NCBI GenBank assembly: GCA_002747015.1 | Contig: NVXI01000005.1 | Span: 128,798-142,573 of the forward strand | DNA length: 13,776 nt | Direction of reading: 5' to 3' | From: Zetaproteobacteria bacterium | GTDB taxonomy: Bacteria > Pseudomonadota > Alphaproteobacteria > Micavibrionales > Micavibrionaceae | Shown: positions 6,916 through 13,776 of the stretch, one piece after another | Layout: each line of letters starts with the position of its first letter | How positions within the stretch are numbered: the stretch's first letter is position 1 | Translations under genes and position numbers: made by a program | The notes under the pieces: generated by a model | The model's input: only the letters and a program-made list of their open reading frames with translations | What the model was told of the DNA's origin: nothing | Databases searched by the model: none

Positions 6916-9144
6916 TTATTTGTTGTTTCCAAGGCTCTCTTTAACGGCCTGTGCTTCTTCCGGTGTGTCGAATGTAAGTGTTATAATGCTTGGTTTTTCG
7001 GGGTCAAGCGTCGTGGTTGTACCATCAACGCGATTATTGAAGGTTGTGGAGGTCGCACCACCGTTTCCATCGCTGGAATAGGGTGTGATCGCATTAGACG
7101 ATCCGTCGAATCGTAAAGGATTAAACTTATCGGTAAGGGGTAGGAGAGTACTGCCACCATTATTGAGCTTGTTAAGATCCTCAAGACTTAAGCCGATAGT
7201 TTTGTTGCGCTCTGCTTGTTCTCCGGTAAGTATGGTTGTGTTGGCATCACGCATGCCCGTGTTGTTCTTCATTTCTGCTTCTGTATTTGCCTTATCCGCA
7301 TGTACACCCATTCCAAAGGCAAGTCCAGCGCCGCCCAATTCTGTTACCTTGGCCGTGGTGTCAAAAAATGGATTAAGCCATCTGCCACCGGCCTTATACA
7401 ATCCTGCATCCCAACCATTATTGATACGCTGCATGTAGGAGAAGCTTTCTTCCACTTGTACTATGGTCACGGAGGAAGCAGAGGCTTGCTCGGTTGCCTG
7501 CGCGGCTCTTGTTGTAGATATGTGCAACAAGTCTTGTGATGTGTCTGCTGCCCTTTGTGCATGCTCTACTGCGGTTTTGGCATTGACAATATCATCTGCA
7601 GATGCACCGGATTTCTCCAGTGAGGTTAAGTTTTTCTGTGCCGCGGAGAGGGTCTTTGATGTTTCGGTTGCCTGTAATTGTGCCGTTTGCCTTATGGCTT
7701 CTTCGGCCTGCGCGATAGATGCTTTACTCGAAAGATCCGCCGTGTGCTTTAGCAATTCTTGAGCTGCAAGATCGGCAGCCTGAGCTTGTTGAACAACCAG
7801 TTCGGCTTTTGCAACATCTTCTGCAGATGCACCGGCTGTTTTTAGGGCGGCTAATTTTTCTTCTGCTGTGGTTAAGACTTTCCCTGCATCGGCTGCATGT
7901 GATGTGGCTGCTTTTTGTGCGATACCTTCTGCCTTAGTAAGGACGGTTTGTGCTTTCTTTATCGCTTTTTCGGCCTTTAGGATTTTAGAAGCCGATGCAC
8001 CGGCTCTTTCAAGCTGTAGAAGTCTTTCTTCGGCAATGGCAACTTTGGTTGCGGCTTTCGCAACTTTGTCGATAAGTTTTGCCGCATCGGCAAGCATATC
8101 AATGCTTTTCATGACTTGAATAACTTTTGTACCAATACTTGATACACGTAACGCCGCTAATGCCGCGCCGCCAACACCCGCCGTTACCGCACCAACTGCC
8201 CAGAAGGCAAGAGCCTCTGCAACGGCTTGTGGGCCATAGAGAAGGGTCATTTCTTGAGACATGTAAGGGTTCGGAACTTCTTCGCCGGCCTCATTAATGA
8301 TAACGGGTTGGATGCGCCCAAAAGCGGTTTCCACGCTCTTATTTTCCATCCAAGAATCTTCATCAAACAGTTTCTTTATCTGTAATGTGTCATTTAGGCC
8401 TGTTGTCCAATGAAAAAGTGTACGATCCGATATCAAGTTTGCTTTTTCATCATCCGCCATACCCAAATTGTAAACACCAACAGCAAGAGGGCGAAGTGTG
8501 TATTCGTAACCTACATTGCGGACAATATCACCAACAAAGCCAACTGTGGAAGAAACACCATTGGTTATACCTTGTGTTGCAAGGGCGGAGGCACGCCCCG
8601 GGTTTTCATAGATATAAGTACCCATGTCCCTGGTCCATTCCTCTGCCTTACGGTTACGATCTGCAAGACCACCACCGGCCCAATCTGGAAGGTCTGTTCC
8701 GGTAAGTTCCTCAACCCCACGTGCAACGAGTCCTACTGGTGAAACGGCCATAACGTATGCGCCACCATTCCATACGGCTGGTGCGCCGGTTTCGGCAATC
8801 CACGTGGTTGCGGGCTCTATGACTTTTAATTGTTGATCTAATCTGGATTCTGCCCAATCGACTTTGACGTCTGCGCCCATCATTTGTAGGCCATTGGTTA
8901 CGCCGCCAACGACAGGGGCGGCAATATGGGCGACTACATTAATCTGGTCATCTAATCTTGATTCTGCCCATTCGACTTTAACATCTGCGCCGAGCATTTG
9001 CAGGCTATTTACTGCGCCACCAATAATAGGAGCGGTGACTTGGGCGGCAACCTCAACAACACCACTAGCAACATAGGAAATACCACTTCCTATTCCACTA
9101 ACCGTGCTACTTGCTGCTTCATATAACCAACTGCCAAACCCCAT
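6916..9144 (-). CDS. Repeat-containing, membrane-associated protein of unknown function (742 aa)
   Basis: No family is recognised. The N-terminus (MGFGSWLYEAASSTVSGIGS) is Gly/Ser/Ala-rich and amphipathic but is not a signal peptide. Two tandem 38-residue repeats follow (38-75 and 76-113), each with APxxGG, LQM-GADVKV-WAESRLD. Residues 114-300 look globular and include PDWAGGGLADRNRKAEEW and the tract NEAGEEVPNPYMSQEMTLLYG. A strong membrane segment lies at about 308-333. Residues 345-555 are almost entirely helical and Ala/Lys/Glu-rich, with three copies of a helix-turn-helix unit whose turn reads GASA (from residues 382, 438 and 513). A Gly-rich patch (603-615) and a Thr/Asn-rich tail complete the protein. 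GGGAGG lies 12-13 bases before the ATG, which is long but usable. The gene follows the 219-residue gene by 62 bases. It probably works with the giant next door, since both combine coiled coils with membrane segments. Confidence 0.88.
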   Translation of the reverse strand: MGFGSWLYEAASSTVSGIGSGISYVASGVVEVAAQVTAPIIGGAVNSLQMLGADVKVEWAESRLDDQINVVAHIAAPVVGGVTNGLQMMGADVKVDWAESRLDQQLKVIEPATTWIAETGAPAVWNGGAYVMAVSPVGLVARGVEELTGTDLPDWAGGGLADRNRKAEEWTRDMGTYIYENPGRASALATQGITNGVSSTVGFVGDIVRNVGYEYTLRPLAVGVYNLGMADDEKANLISDRTLFHWTTGLNDTLQIKKLFDEDSWMENKSVETAFGRIQPVIINEAGEEVPNPYMSQEMTLLYGPQAVAEALAFWAVGAVTAGVGGAALAALRVSSIGTKVIQVMKSIDMLADAAKLIDKVAKAATKVAIAEERLLQLERAGASASKILKAEKAIKKAQTVLTKAEGIAQKAATSHAADAGKVLTTAEEKLAALKTAGASAEDVAKAELVVQQAQAADLAAQELLKHTADLSSKASIAQAEEAIRQTAQLQATETSKTLSAAQKNLTSLEKSGASADDIVNAKTAVEHAQRAADTSQDLLHISTTRAAQATEQASASSVTIVQVEESFSYMQRINNGWDAGLYKAGGRWLNPFFDTTAKVTELGGAGLAFGMGVHADKANTEAEMKNNTGMRDANTTILTGEQAERNKTIGLSLEDLNKLNNGGSTLLPLTDKFNPLRFDGSSNAITPYSSDGNGGATSTTFNNRVDGTTTTLDPEKPSIITLTFDTPEEAQAVKESLGNNK
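7525..8031 (-). repeat. Three dispersed GASA helical-hairpin repeats in the 742-aa gene
   Basis: Residues 372-409, 428-465 and 503-540 share the plan [EQ]-x-x-L-x-x-L-[ED/K]-x-[AS]-GASA-x-x-[IV]-x-x-A, followed by a second helix. The turns are at residues 382, 438 and 513, so the spacing is 56 and 75 residues. On the plus strand the motif tctgcagatgcaccgg is identical in copies 2 and 3. The pattern indicates serial duplication of a two-helix unit. Confidence 0.75.
8806..9033 (-). repeat. Tandem 114-bp repeat encoding two 38-residue units
   Basis: Two in-phase units of 38 codons lie side by side (9033-8920 and 8919-8806). By eye, 23 of 38 residues are identical, including the block GADVKV-[ED]-WAESRLD. 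The DNA has diverged at synonymous positions, so the duplication is old and kept by selection rather than recent. Confidence 0.85.
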
Positions 9145-9206
9145 TTTGTCTTAATGCCTCCCGTTGTCCTTATTATTATGGCTTTTTATTTTGCATTATT
9201 CAGCTT

Positions 9207-9866
9207 TTAAAGCTCTAAGCTTGCTGTGTTAAAGACGTTATCGTCCTTTGTCTCATTGCCTTTTGTGAAATCATTTACTTTTTCCATGATAAGGTCTCTG
9301 TTAAAGAAGGCTAAAGCTGCAAGACCTATGGTAATGGTTGTGCTATTTATAAGGTCAAAGCCGCCATCTTTCTCATTATCATCTTTCCCGCCACTAAAGA
9401 ATTTGTATATTCCATAGAATAGTGCGGCGATTCCGCCAAGCTTTGCGCCATCGCCAAATCCAAAGCCATCATCACCAGTGAATGCGCTGGCCGCGCCGGA
9501 AAAGTCACCTTTTAAAAGTTTTCCTATGGCAGAAAACATGCTGCCGCTTTCGTTTGTATTTTCAGAATCGCCATCACCATCTGGATTAGTCATGCGCTCA
9601 AAAGCTTCTTTCATTTTTCTTTCCGCTAGTCCGGCAGGATCAAGTGTTGCGTCATGAACGAATTTGGAAGCGTCGGATATGTTTTCTTTGGCTGCTGCGG
9701 CAAAATCTTCTGTAGATGATCCAAGTTCGGTTACGTATTGCTTTATGCCTTTTTCTGCAATTTCGTTTTTTTCTTCAACAACCGTATCGATGATTTCGTC
9801 TTTATAGGTATAGAGACCAAACGCCGTACCTGCCCATAGAATACCTTTTCCAATGAAGCCCCACAT
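9207..9866 (-). CDS. Membrane protein of unknown function (219 aa), first large gene of the cluster
   Basis: No family is recognised. Predicted membrane segments are at about residues 3-20 (GFIGKGILWAGTAFGLYTY), 142-157 (KLGGIAALFYGIYKFF) and 175-189 (STTITIGLAALAFFN). Between the first two lies a charged, helical stretch (22-92) followed by an acidic Asn/Asp/Gly linker (about 94-108) and a Gly-rich segment (130-142). The C-terminal hairpin of two short membrane segments around a charged loop resembles in layout the one near the C-terminus of the 1605-residue protein, but sequence similarity is too low to claim homology. The start is firm: AGGAGG lies 9 bases before the ATG, and that ATG overlaps the TAA of the 26-residue leader ORF (TAATG). 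The next gene follows after 62 bases. Confidence 0.85.
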   Translation of the reverse strand: MWGFIGKGILWAGTAFGLYTYKDEIIDTVVEEKNEIAEKGIKQYVTELGSSTEDFAAAAKENISDASKFVHDATLDPAGLAERKMKEAFERMTNPDGDGDSENTNESGSMFSAIGKLLKGDFSGAASAFTGDDGFGFGDGAKLGGIAALFYGIYKFFSGGKDDNEKDGGFDLINSTTITIGLAALAFFNRDLIMEKVNDFTKGNETKDDNVFNTASLEL

Positions 9867-9946
9867 TACGCACGCCCTCCTGAAATATGTTCAAAAGCAC
9901 AGCATAATATGCTATAATTCTCTGAAATGTGTGGATTCACCAACAT
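9866..9946 (-). CDS. Leader ORF of 26 residues overlapping the start of the 219-aa gene
   Basis: A 27-codon ORF (start MLVNPHISENYS, then ILCCAFEH, ending ISGGRA) begins at 9946 with GAGG (9958-9955) 8 bases upstream, and ends in a TAA whose last A is the first base of the ATG of the 219-residue gene (TAATG). The last codons of the ORF contain the AGGAGG that serves that gene. This arrangement is typical of translational coupling, so the peptide may regulate or simply prime translation of the cluster. It has adjacent cysteines (15-16) and no membrane segment. It is the first ORF after both candidate promoters. Whether the peptide itself has a role cannot be seen. Confidence 0.5.
   Translation of the reverse strand: MLVNPHISENYSILCCAFEHISGGRA
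9901..9913. promoter_or_regulatory. AGCATA-A-TATGCT dyad, possible operator
   Basis: AGCATAATATGCT is a perfect 6+1+6 dyad inside the leader ORF, about 60 bases after the extended -10 and 100 bases after the upstream promoter. A one-base spacer makes it unlikely as an RNA hairpin, so a dimeric DNA-binding protein is the more natural reading. A/T-rich dyads this short also occur by chance. Confidence 0.25.
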
Positions 9947-9968
9947 TCTTCTTTCCTCTTATCACCTT

Positions 9969-9977
9969 AATATAGCA
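9969..9977 (-). promoter_or_regulatory. Possible extended -10 promoter close to the leader ORF
   Basis: TGC-TATATT (9977-9969) on the minus strand fits an extended -10 element (TGn before the hexamer). No good -35 lies 16-18 bases upstream; TTGATA is 21 bases away. A start near 9962 would leave only about 16 bases before the leader ORF start, just enough for its ribosome binding site. Confidence 0.35.
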
Positions 9978-10010
9978 CATTTTCTGCGCTTTTTATATCA
10001 ACTTAAGATC

Positions 10011-10040
10011 ATTATAGGTTAAGCGGAAGGGGTAATGCAA
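10011..10040 (-). promoter_or_regulatory. Candidate sigma70-type promoter of the cluster
   Basis: On the minus strand TTGCAT (10040-10035) is followed after 18 bases by a perfect TATAAT (10016-10011). The -35 is a poor match, but the -10 is exact and the spacing is acceptable. It lies 37 bases past the purH stop codon and upstream of every gene of the cluster, so it separates the cluster from purH. I see no terminator after purH, so read-through from purH is also possible. Confidence 0.5.
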
Positions 10041-10076
10041 GGTTTTTGTAAATATAGTTTCGGTATCGGGGTGTTC

Positions 10077-11681
10077 TTAGTGCTTAAAGTGACGCATACC
10101 AGTGAATACCATGGCTAGACCACGTTCATTGGCCGCATCAATAACTTCTTGATCCCGAATAGAGCCACCGGGCTGTATAATGGCGGTCACACCGGCGTCA
10201 GCCGCGGCGATAAGGCCATCTGCAAATGGGAAGAACGCATCAGATGCAACGACCGATCCCGTTGTAAGGGGTTGATCCCAGCCAGCATTCTTCGCGGCTT
10301 CTTCTGCCTTCCATGCGGCAATACGCGACGAATCTATTCTGCTCATCTGTCCTGCGCCAATGCCAACAGTTGCACCGTCTTTTGCATAGACGATCGCATT
10401 TGATTTCACATGCTTACTGACACAAAATGCGAAGAGAAGATCATCCATTTCCTTCTTTGTTGGCTCACGGTCGGTCACTGTGACCAATGATTCTTTATCG
10501 AAAAGAACTGTGTCGCGATTTTGGACGAGTAGCCCGCCTGCAATACATACGACCATACGCCGTTTTTGTGCTGTCTGTGGCATTTCACCTGTGGTCAGGA
10601 CGCGTATTTTACTTTTTTTCTTCAGAATTTCAATGGCTTCTGCATCTATGGAAGGGGCAATTATAACTTCGACAAAACGCTTGATAATGGCACTGGCGAT
10701 ATCTGCTGTTAATGTCTTGTTGAGTGCAATAATACCTCCGAATGCGCTAGTTTGGTCGCACATCAGCGCTTTGTTATAGGCGTTTAGGACATTTGTATCT
10801 GTGGCAACGCCGCAAGGGTTGGCATGTTTAATGATTGCAACTGTTGGTTCTTCAAATTCACTAACCAATTCAAAGGCGGCATCCGTATCGTTTAAATTGT
10901 TATAAGAAAGCTCCTTGCCTTGTATTTGTGTCGCGCGCGCCGCGCCGGGGCGTAAGCTATCATCGACCAAGTATAGAGCAGCATTTTGGTGCGGGTTTTC
11001 ACCATAACGCAATTTTTGCTTTAGAGTACCTGAAAAACTGATCCGTCGTGGTGATTCCTCCTCTGTCTGGCTTGCAAACCATCCTGCAACGCTAGAATCA
11101 TAGGTCGCTGTTAAGGAAAAAGCAGTAAAGGCGAGGGTACGACGTAATCCCTTTGTAATGCCACCATTGTTTTTGTCTAGATCTTCTAAGACGCGTTCGT
11201 AATCTTCTGGATCTGTAATGATTGTAACGAAATCATGGTTTTTGGCCGCGGCACGGATCATCGCGGGGCCACCGATATCAATATTTTCGATACATTCTGA
11301 AAAATCTGCACCGCTATGTACGGTTTCGACAAAAGGATAAAGATTAATGATAACCATATCGATTGGTTGAATGTCGTTATCTTCCATGGCTTTTATATGA
11401 GCGCTATTATCGCGCTTGGCAAGGATGCCGCCATGGATTTTTGGGTGAAGCGTTTTAACACGGCCTTCCATGATTTCGGGTGATTGTGTATGTTCGGACA
11501 CATCTGTAACGCTGATGCCAGCATCTCGCAACATTTTTGCTGTGCCACCCGTGGAGAGGATTTCAATGCCATGTTTTTGTAGATTTCGGGCAAAGCTTTC
11601 TATGCCATCTTTATTCGAAACTGAGATAAGGGCACGTGTGATTTTAACTGCACTCGGATCATTGATGGTGTCTTGGCTCAT
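10077..11681 (-). CDS. purH: Bifunctional AICAR formyltransferase / IMP cyclohydrolase
   Basis: PurH catalyses the last two steps of purine synthesis: formylation of AICAR using 10-formyl-tetrahydrofolate, then ring closure to IMP, in the cytoplasm. The 534-residue protein is full length for the family. The N-terminal cyclohydrolase domain (about 12-205) shows LISVSNKDGI, LSTGGTAKMLRDAG (42-55), EGRVKTLHPKIHGGIL (72-87), INLYPF and IDIGGPAMIRAAAKN. The C-terminal transformylase domain shows LRYGENPHQNAA (224-235), IIKHANPCGVA with the catalytic Lys285-His286 pair, DQTSAFGGIIALN (309-321), KHVKSNAIVYAKDGATVGIG and SDAFFPFADG (480-489), and it ends in the typical GMRHFKH. The start at 11681 follows AAGGAAAG by about 8 bases. 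A small TACCC-CATA-GGGTA dyad (11696-11709) abuts this site, with no known meaning. The gene is codirectional with cheR, with 114 bases between them. Confidence 0.98.
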   Translation of the reverse strand: MSQDTINDPSAVKITRALISVSNKDGIESFARNLQKHGIEILSTGGTAKMLRDAGISVTDVSEHTQSPEIMEGRVKTLHPKIHGGILAKRDNSAHIKAMEDNDIQPIDMVIINLYPFVETVHSGADFSECIENIDIGGPAMIRAAAKNHDFVTIITDPEDYERVLEDLDKNNGGITKGLRRTLAFTAFSLTATYDSSVAGWFASQTEEESPRRISFSGTLKQKLRYGENPHQNAALYLVDDSLRPGAARATQIQGKELSYNNLNDTDAAFELVSEFEEPTVAIIKHANPCGVATDTNVLNAYNKALMCDQTSAFGGIIALNKTLTADIASAIIKRFVEVIIAPSIDAEAIEILKKKSKIRVLTTGEMPQTAQKRRMVVCIAGGLLVQNRDTVLFDKESLVTVTDREPTKKEMDDLLFAFCVSKHVKSNAIVYAKDGATVGIGAGQMSRIDSSRIAAWKAEEAAKNAGWDQPLTTGSVVASDAFFPFADGLIAAADAGVTAIIQPGGSIRDQEVIDAANERGLAMVFTGMRHFKH

Positions 11682-11795
11682 ATTACTACTTTCCTTACCC
11701 CATAGGGTATGACGTTCTCCATTTTTCAGCGAACTATATATAAGCAGATTTACTTTTCAGCGCAATAGATTCTATGGCATATGTCGATAAAAGAT

Positions 11796-12629
11796 TTAGG
11801 CGGCTTGGAGATGGGCACTATCATTTTTGACATAGAGACTACGATTATTAGGCATTGCCTTAAAATCATTCGTTACACCAAGAACCGTTTCTGCACCACC
11901 AAGAAACAGAAAACCATCATCAGGCAATAATTTATGCATGCCGTCCATAACAATGGTTTTTGTTGGCTGATCGAAGTATATCAACACATTACGGCAGAAA
12001 ATAACATCGAATTCTCCGAGTGGGGCCATGCTTTCAAGTAAGTTGAAATACTTATATTTAACCATGCTTTTTATGTCTTGGTTAATGGTCCATTTTTCAC
12101 CATCTTGTGTGAAATACTTCATAAGATGAGTGATAGGAAGGCCGCGCTGAACTTCAAATTGAGTATATGTTCCCTCTTTGGCTCGTTCAAGTATGTCGTG
12201 CGAAATGTCCGTCGCCACAATCTCAAAACTCCATCCAGGCATTTGTGCGGCTTCTTCTTTTAGAAGCATGGCTAGAGAATAAGGCTCTTGTCCGCTGGAT
12301 GAGGCCGCACACCATATGCGTAAACGTTTTGAGGTTCCTATTTTGTTTTTATAGTAGGGCAGCACGGTATTTTTAAATATTTCAAATGGCTTTGTGTCAC
12401 GAAAAAAAGATGTTTCATTTGTTGTCATGGCTTCAACGATATCGACGATTAGTTCCTTAGGAGGAACGCCGCGTAAAATACGTGTCATTTCCGCAATATC
12501 ACTATACCCCCATTTTTTTGCCAAGGGATTGAGGCGAGATTCTACAAGGTAGGTCTTATCTTGCGTTAAGACCAATCCGGAAGAGTTCTTTAAAAGGTCT
12601 TTATATATGTCAAAATCTGTAATGTTCAT
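11796..12629 (-). CDS. cheR: Chemotaxis protein methyltransferase CheR
   Basis: CheR uses S-adenosylmethionine to methylate glutamates in the signalling domain of chemoreceptors, opposing CheB. The 277-residue protein has the all-helical N-terminal domain (about 1-68, including LVESRLNPLAKKWG) and the SAM-dependent methyltransferase domain (about 70-270). Diagnostic motifs are TTNETSFFRD (69-78), the SAM-binding loop IWCAASSSGQEPYSLAM (105-121), IVATDIS (137-143), YFNLL (194-198) and FDVIFCRNVLIYFD (207-220). The loop has A-SSSGQEP where GCSTGEEP is common, a tolerated variation. There is no TPR extension. It lies 21 bases after cheB and is probably cotranscribed with it. The ribosome binding site is weak, so translation may be coupled to cheB. 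Confidence 0.96.
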   Translation of the reverse strand: MNITDFDIYKDLLKNSSGLVLTQDKTYLVESRLNPLAKKWGYSDIAEMTRILRGVPPKELIVDIVEAMTTNETSFFRDTKPFEIFKNTVLPYYKNKIGTSKRLRIWCAASSSGQEPYSLAMLLKEEAAQMPGWSFEIVATDISHDILERAKEGTYTQFEVQRGLPITHLMKYFTQDGEKWTINQDIKSMVKYKYFNLLESMAPLGEFDVIFCRNVLIYFDQPTKTIVMDGMHKLLPDDGFLFLGGAETVLGVTNDFKAMPNNRSLYVKNDSAHLQAA

Positions 12630-12650
12630 TGTTCTATTCTAATTCAAAAG

Positions 12651-13718
12651 TTAGCCTATGATTTTTTTGATTGTGGTACCAATATCATCGAGTGGGATAA
12701 TTTTATTGCAGATGCCATCTGCTGCGACTGCGCCAGGCATCCCCCATACAATACTGGTTTCTTGATCTTGTGCAATAATACGTCCGCCAGCTTGGTGTAA
12801 TTGGCGTGCACCAGCTAAACCGTCGTGCCCCATACCAGTCAATATAACGCAAAGAATTTTATCTTGATAAATGTCGACGATAGAGCGCATCATGACATCC
12901 ACGGATGGTTTGCAAAAATTTTCAGGCGGCGCGTTACTCAGCCGAACATAAAGTTTCCCATTGTTCTTTTTGAAAGTCATATGTTTACCGCCTGGAGCCA
13001 CATAAATTTTTCCACCCTCAACAAGCATGCCATCTTCGCCTTCTTGTGCTGGCATACTTGTGCGTTGAGAGATATGCTCAGCCAATATTTTTGTAAATGT
13101 TGCAGGCATGTGCTGCGTGATAATGACAGGTAACGAAACCGCGCCCATATTTTTAAAAACATTAAATAGAGCTTGTGGTCCTCCGGTAGAGCTTCCTATT
13201 GCAATAATTTCAGGTGATGCAAACTTATATGATGTGCTTATTTTAAAAGAGGGGGGGCTTGTTGAAATTGGCGCACCGCGAGGGGTATGGCTCTGCCTAT
13301 TTTGTTCTTTGCCAAGTGTTTTAATAAGATTTGTAATATATCTATGGAAATGGGATCCAGGTCCCGTATCTTGTGTACTCTTTGGTTTGACAATGCATTC
13401 AACGGCCCCTAATGCCATGGCTTTTATTGTTGTATCTGCGCCTTTTGCCGTCAGGGCCGAAAACATAATTACTTTTGTTTCTGGTGAATGTTCCAAAATT
13501 TTTGGTAAAGCGGTTAAGCCATCCATAATAGGCATTTCAATATCAAGGATCATGACATCCGGTTTTTTTCTTTTGGCGATTGAAACGGCCATCTCTCCAT
13601 TCGCTAGAGAGGCTATGATTTCGATATTTGGATCAGATTCTATAATACGTGCCAACGCCCCGCGGATAACGCTGGAGTCATCAATTAAAGCAACTGTAAT
13701 TTTGTTATTTATACTCAT
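12651..13718 (-). CDS. cheB: Chemotaxis response regulator and glutamate methylesterase/deamidase CheB
   Basis: CheB removes methyl groups from chemoreceptors and deamidates receptor glutamines, and is activated by phosphotransfer from CheA. The receiver domain (about 6-125) has the acidic pair Asp13-Asp14, the phosphoacceptor Asp59 in MILDIEMPIMDG, the conserved FSA (86-88) and Lys111 in VKPKS. A polar linker (about 135-168) follows, partly encoded by a 7-base C tract (13251-13257). The esterase domain (170-350) has the catalytic triad Ser177 (GSSTGGP), His203 (ITQHMP) and Asp299 (TGMGHDG), plus IYVAPGGKHM and PSVDVMMRSI. All catalytic residues are present, so the enzyme should be active. 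It is followed by cheR after 21 bases. The ATG at 13718 has only a weak GGAAA upstream. The remaining 58 bases to the window edge show no identifiable gene. Confidence 0.97.
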   Translation of the reverse strand: MSINNKITVALIDDSSVIRGALARIIESDPNIEIIASLANGEMAVSIAKRKKPDVMILDIEMPIMDGLTALPKILEHSPETKVIMFSALTAKGADTTIKAMALGAVECIVKPKSTQDTGPGSHFHRYITNLIKTLGKEQNRQSHTPRGAPISTSPPSFKISTSYKFASPEIIAIGSSTGGPQALFNVFKNMGAVSLPVIITQHMPATFTKILAEHISQRTSMPAQEGEDGMLVEGGKIYVAPGGKHMTFKKNNGKLYVRLSNAPPENFCKPSVDVMMRSIVDIYQDKILCVILTGMGHDGLAGARQLHQAGGRIIAQDQETSIVWGMPGAVAADGICNKIIPLDDIGTTIKKIIG

Positions 13719-13776
13719 TTATTTTTCCAGCCAGAGAGATTATGTTATGCGTTGAAGTCTAGTCTTTTTGTTCAAG

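Noticed and set aside
7085..8119. Plus-strand open frames antisense to the 742-residue gene
   Set aside because: Shadows of the Ala/Lys/Glu-rich helical region; the minus-strand frame is continuous with internal repeats conserved at the protein level.
714..10040. Prophage or phage remnant
   Set aside because: Large coiled-coil proteins suggested a tape-measure gene, but there is no integrase, terminase, portal, capsid, lysis gene or attachment-site repeat, and conserved chromosomal genes flank it directly.
11682..11795. Promoter for purH at the TTATATATAG stretch
   Set aside because: A -10-like TATATA is present but there is no acceptable -35 at 16-18 bases; read-through from cheR is equally possible.
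13108..13755. Long open frame on the plus strand (215 codons) antisense to cheB
   Set aside because: cheB on the other strand has full domain structure and all catalytic residues; this frame has no recognisable protein features and is a shadow of cheB codon usage.
13740..13775. Possible 3' end of a gene upstream of cheB (frame ending RLQRIT-stop on the minus strand)
   Set aside because: Only 11 codons are visible and nothing in them identifies a cheW, cheY or other gene; a stop within 36 bases is expected by chance.

Overview
The window looks like a chromosomal segment of a motile alphaproteobacterium of moderate GC content. This placement is an inference from the style of the LepA, PurH, CheR and CheB proteins. 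There is no rRNA, tRNA, CRISPR array, integrase or transposase. Almost everything is on the minus strand, so the layout is described from high to low coordinates.

Right part (about 10.08-13.72 kb): conserved housekeeping and motility genes. cheB and cheR lie 21 nt apart and encode the methylesterase and methyltransferase that set chemoreceptor methylation. After them, in the same direction, comes purH, the bifunctional enzyme for the last two steps of IMP synthesis.

Middle (about 0.71-10.04 kb): a large unrecognised gene cluster, all minus strand. It starts at a candidate sigma70-type promoter just behind purH and ends at an intrinsic terminator at 714-737. In transcription order it holds a 26-residue leader ORF, a 219-residue protein with three predicted membrane segments, a 742-residue protein with two kinds of internal repeat, a 1605-residue giant with long coiled coils and a C-terminal membrane hairpin, a 10-codon mini-ORF, two small acidic proteins (160 and 121 residues) that look like diverged paralogues, and a 62-residue protein with a strong ribosome binding site. 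The giant gene has its own near-consensus promoter. None of the large proteins has a classical signal peptide, and I recognise no catalytic motif in any of them. The mix of very large coiled-coil or membrane proteins with small accessory proteins would fit a multi-protein surface, membrane or particle-like assembly, or a secreted giant protein with helper proteins. Sequence alone does not decide this, and it is the candidate undescribed system of the window.

Left part (1-0.6 kb): the 5' end of lepA (elongation factor 4) on the minus strand, and a divergent small single-pass membrane protein gene of unknown function on the plus strand that converges on the cluster terminator.
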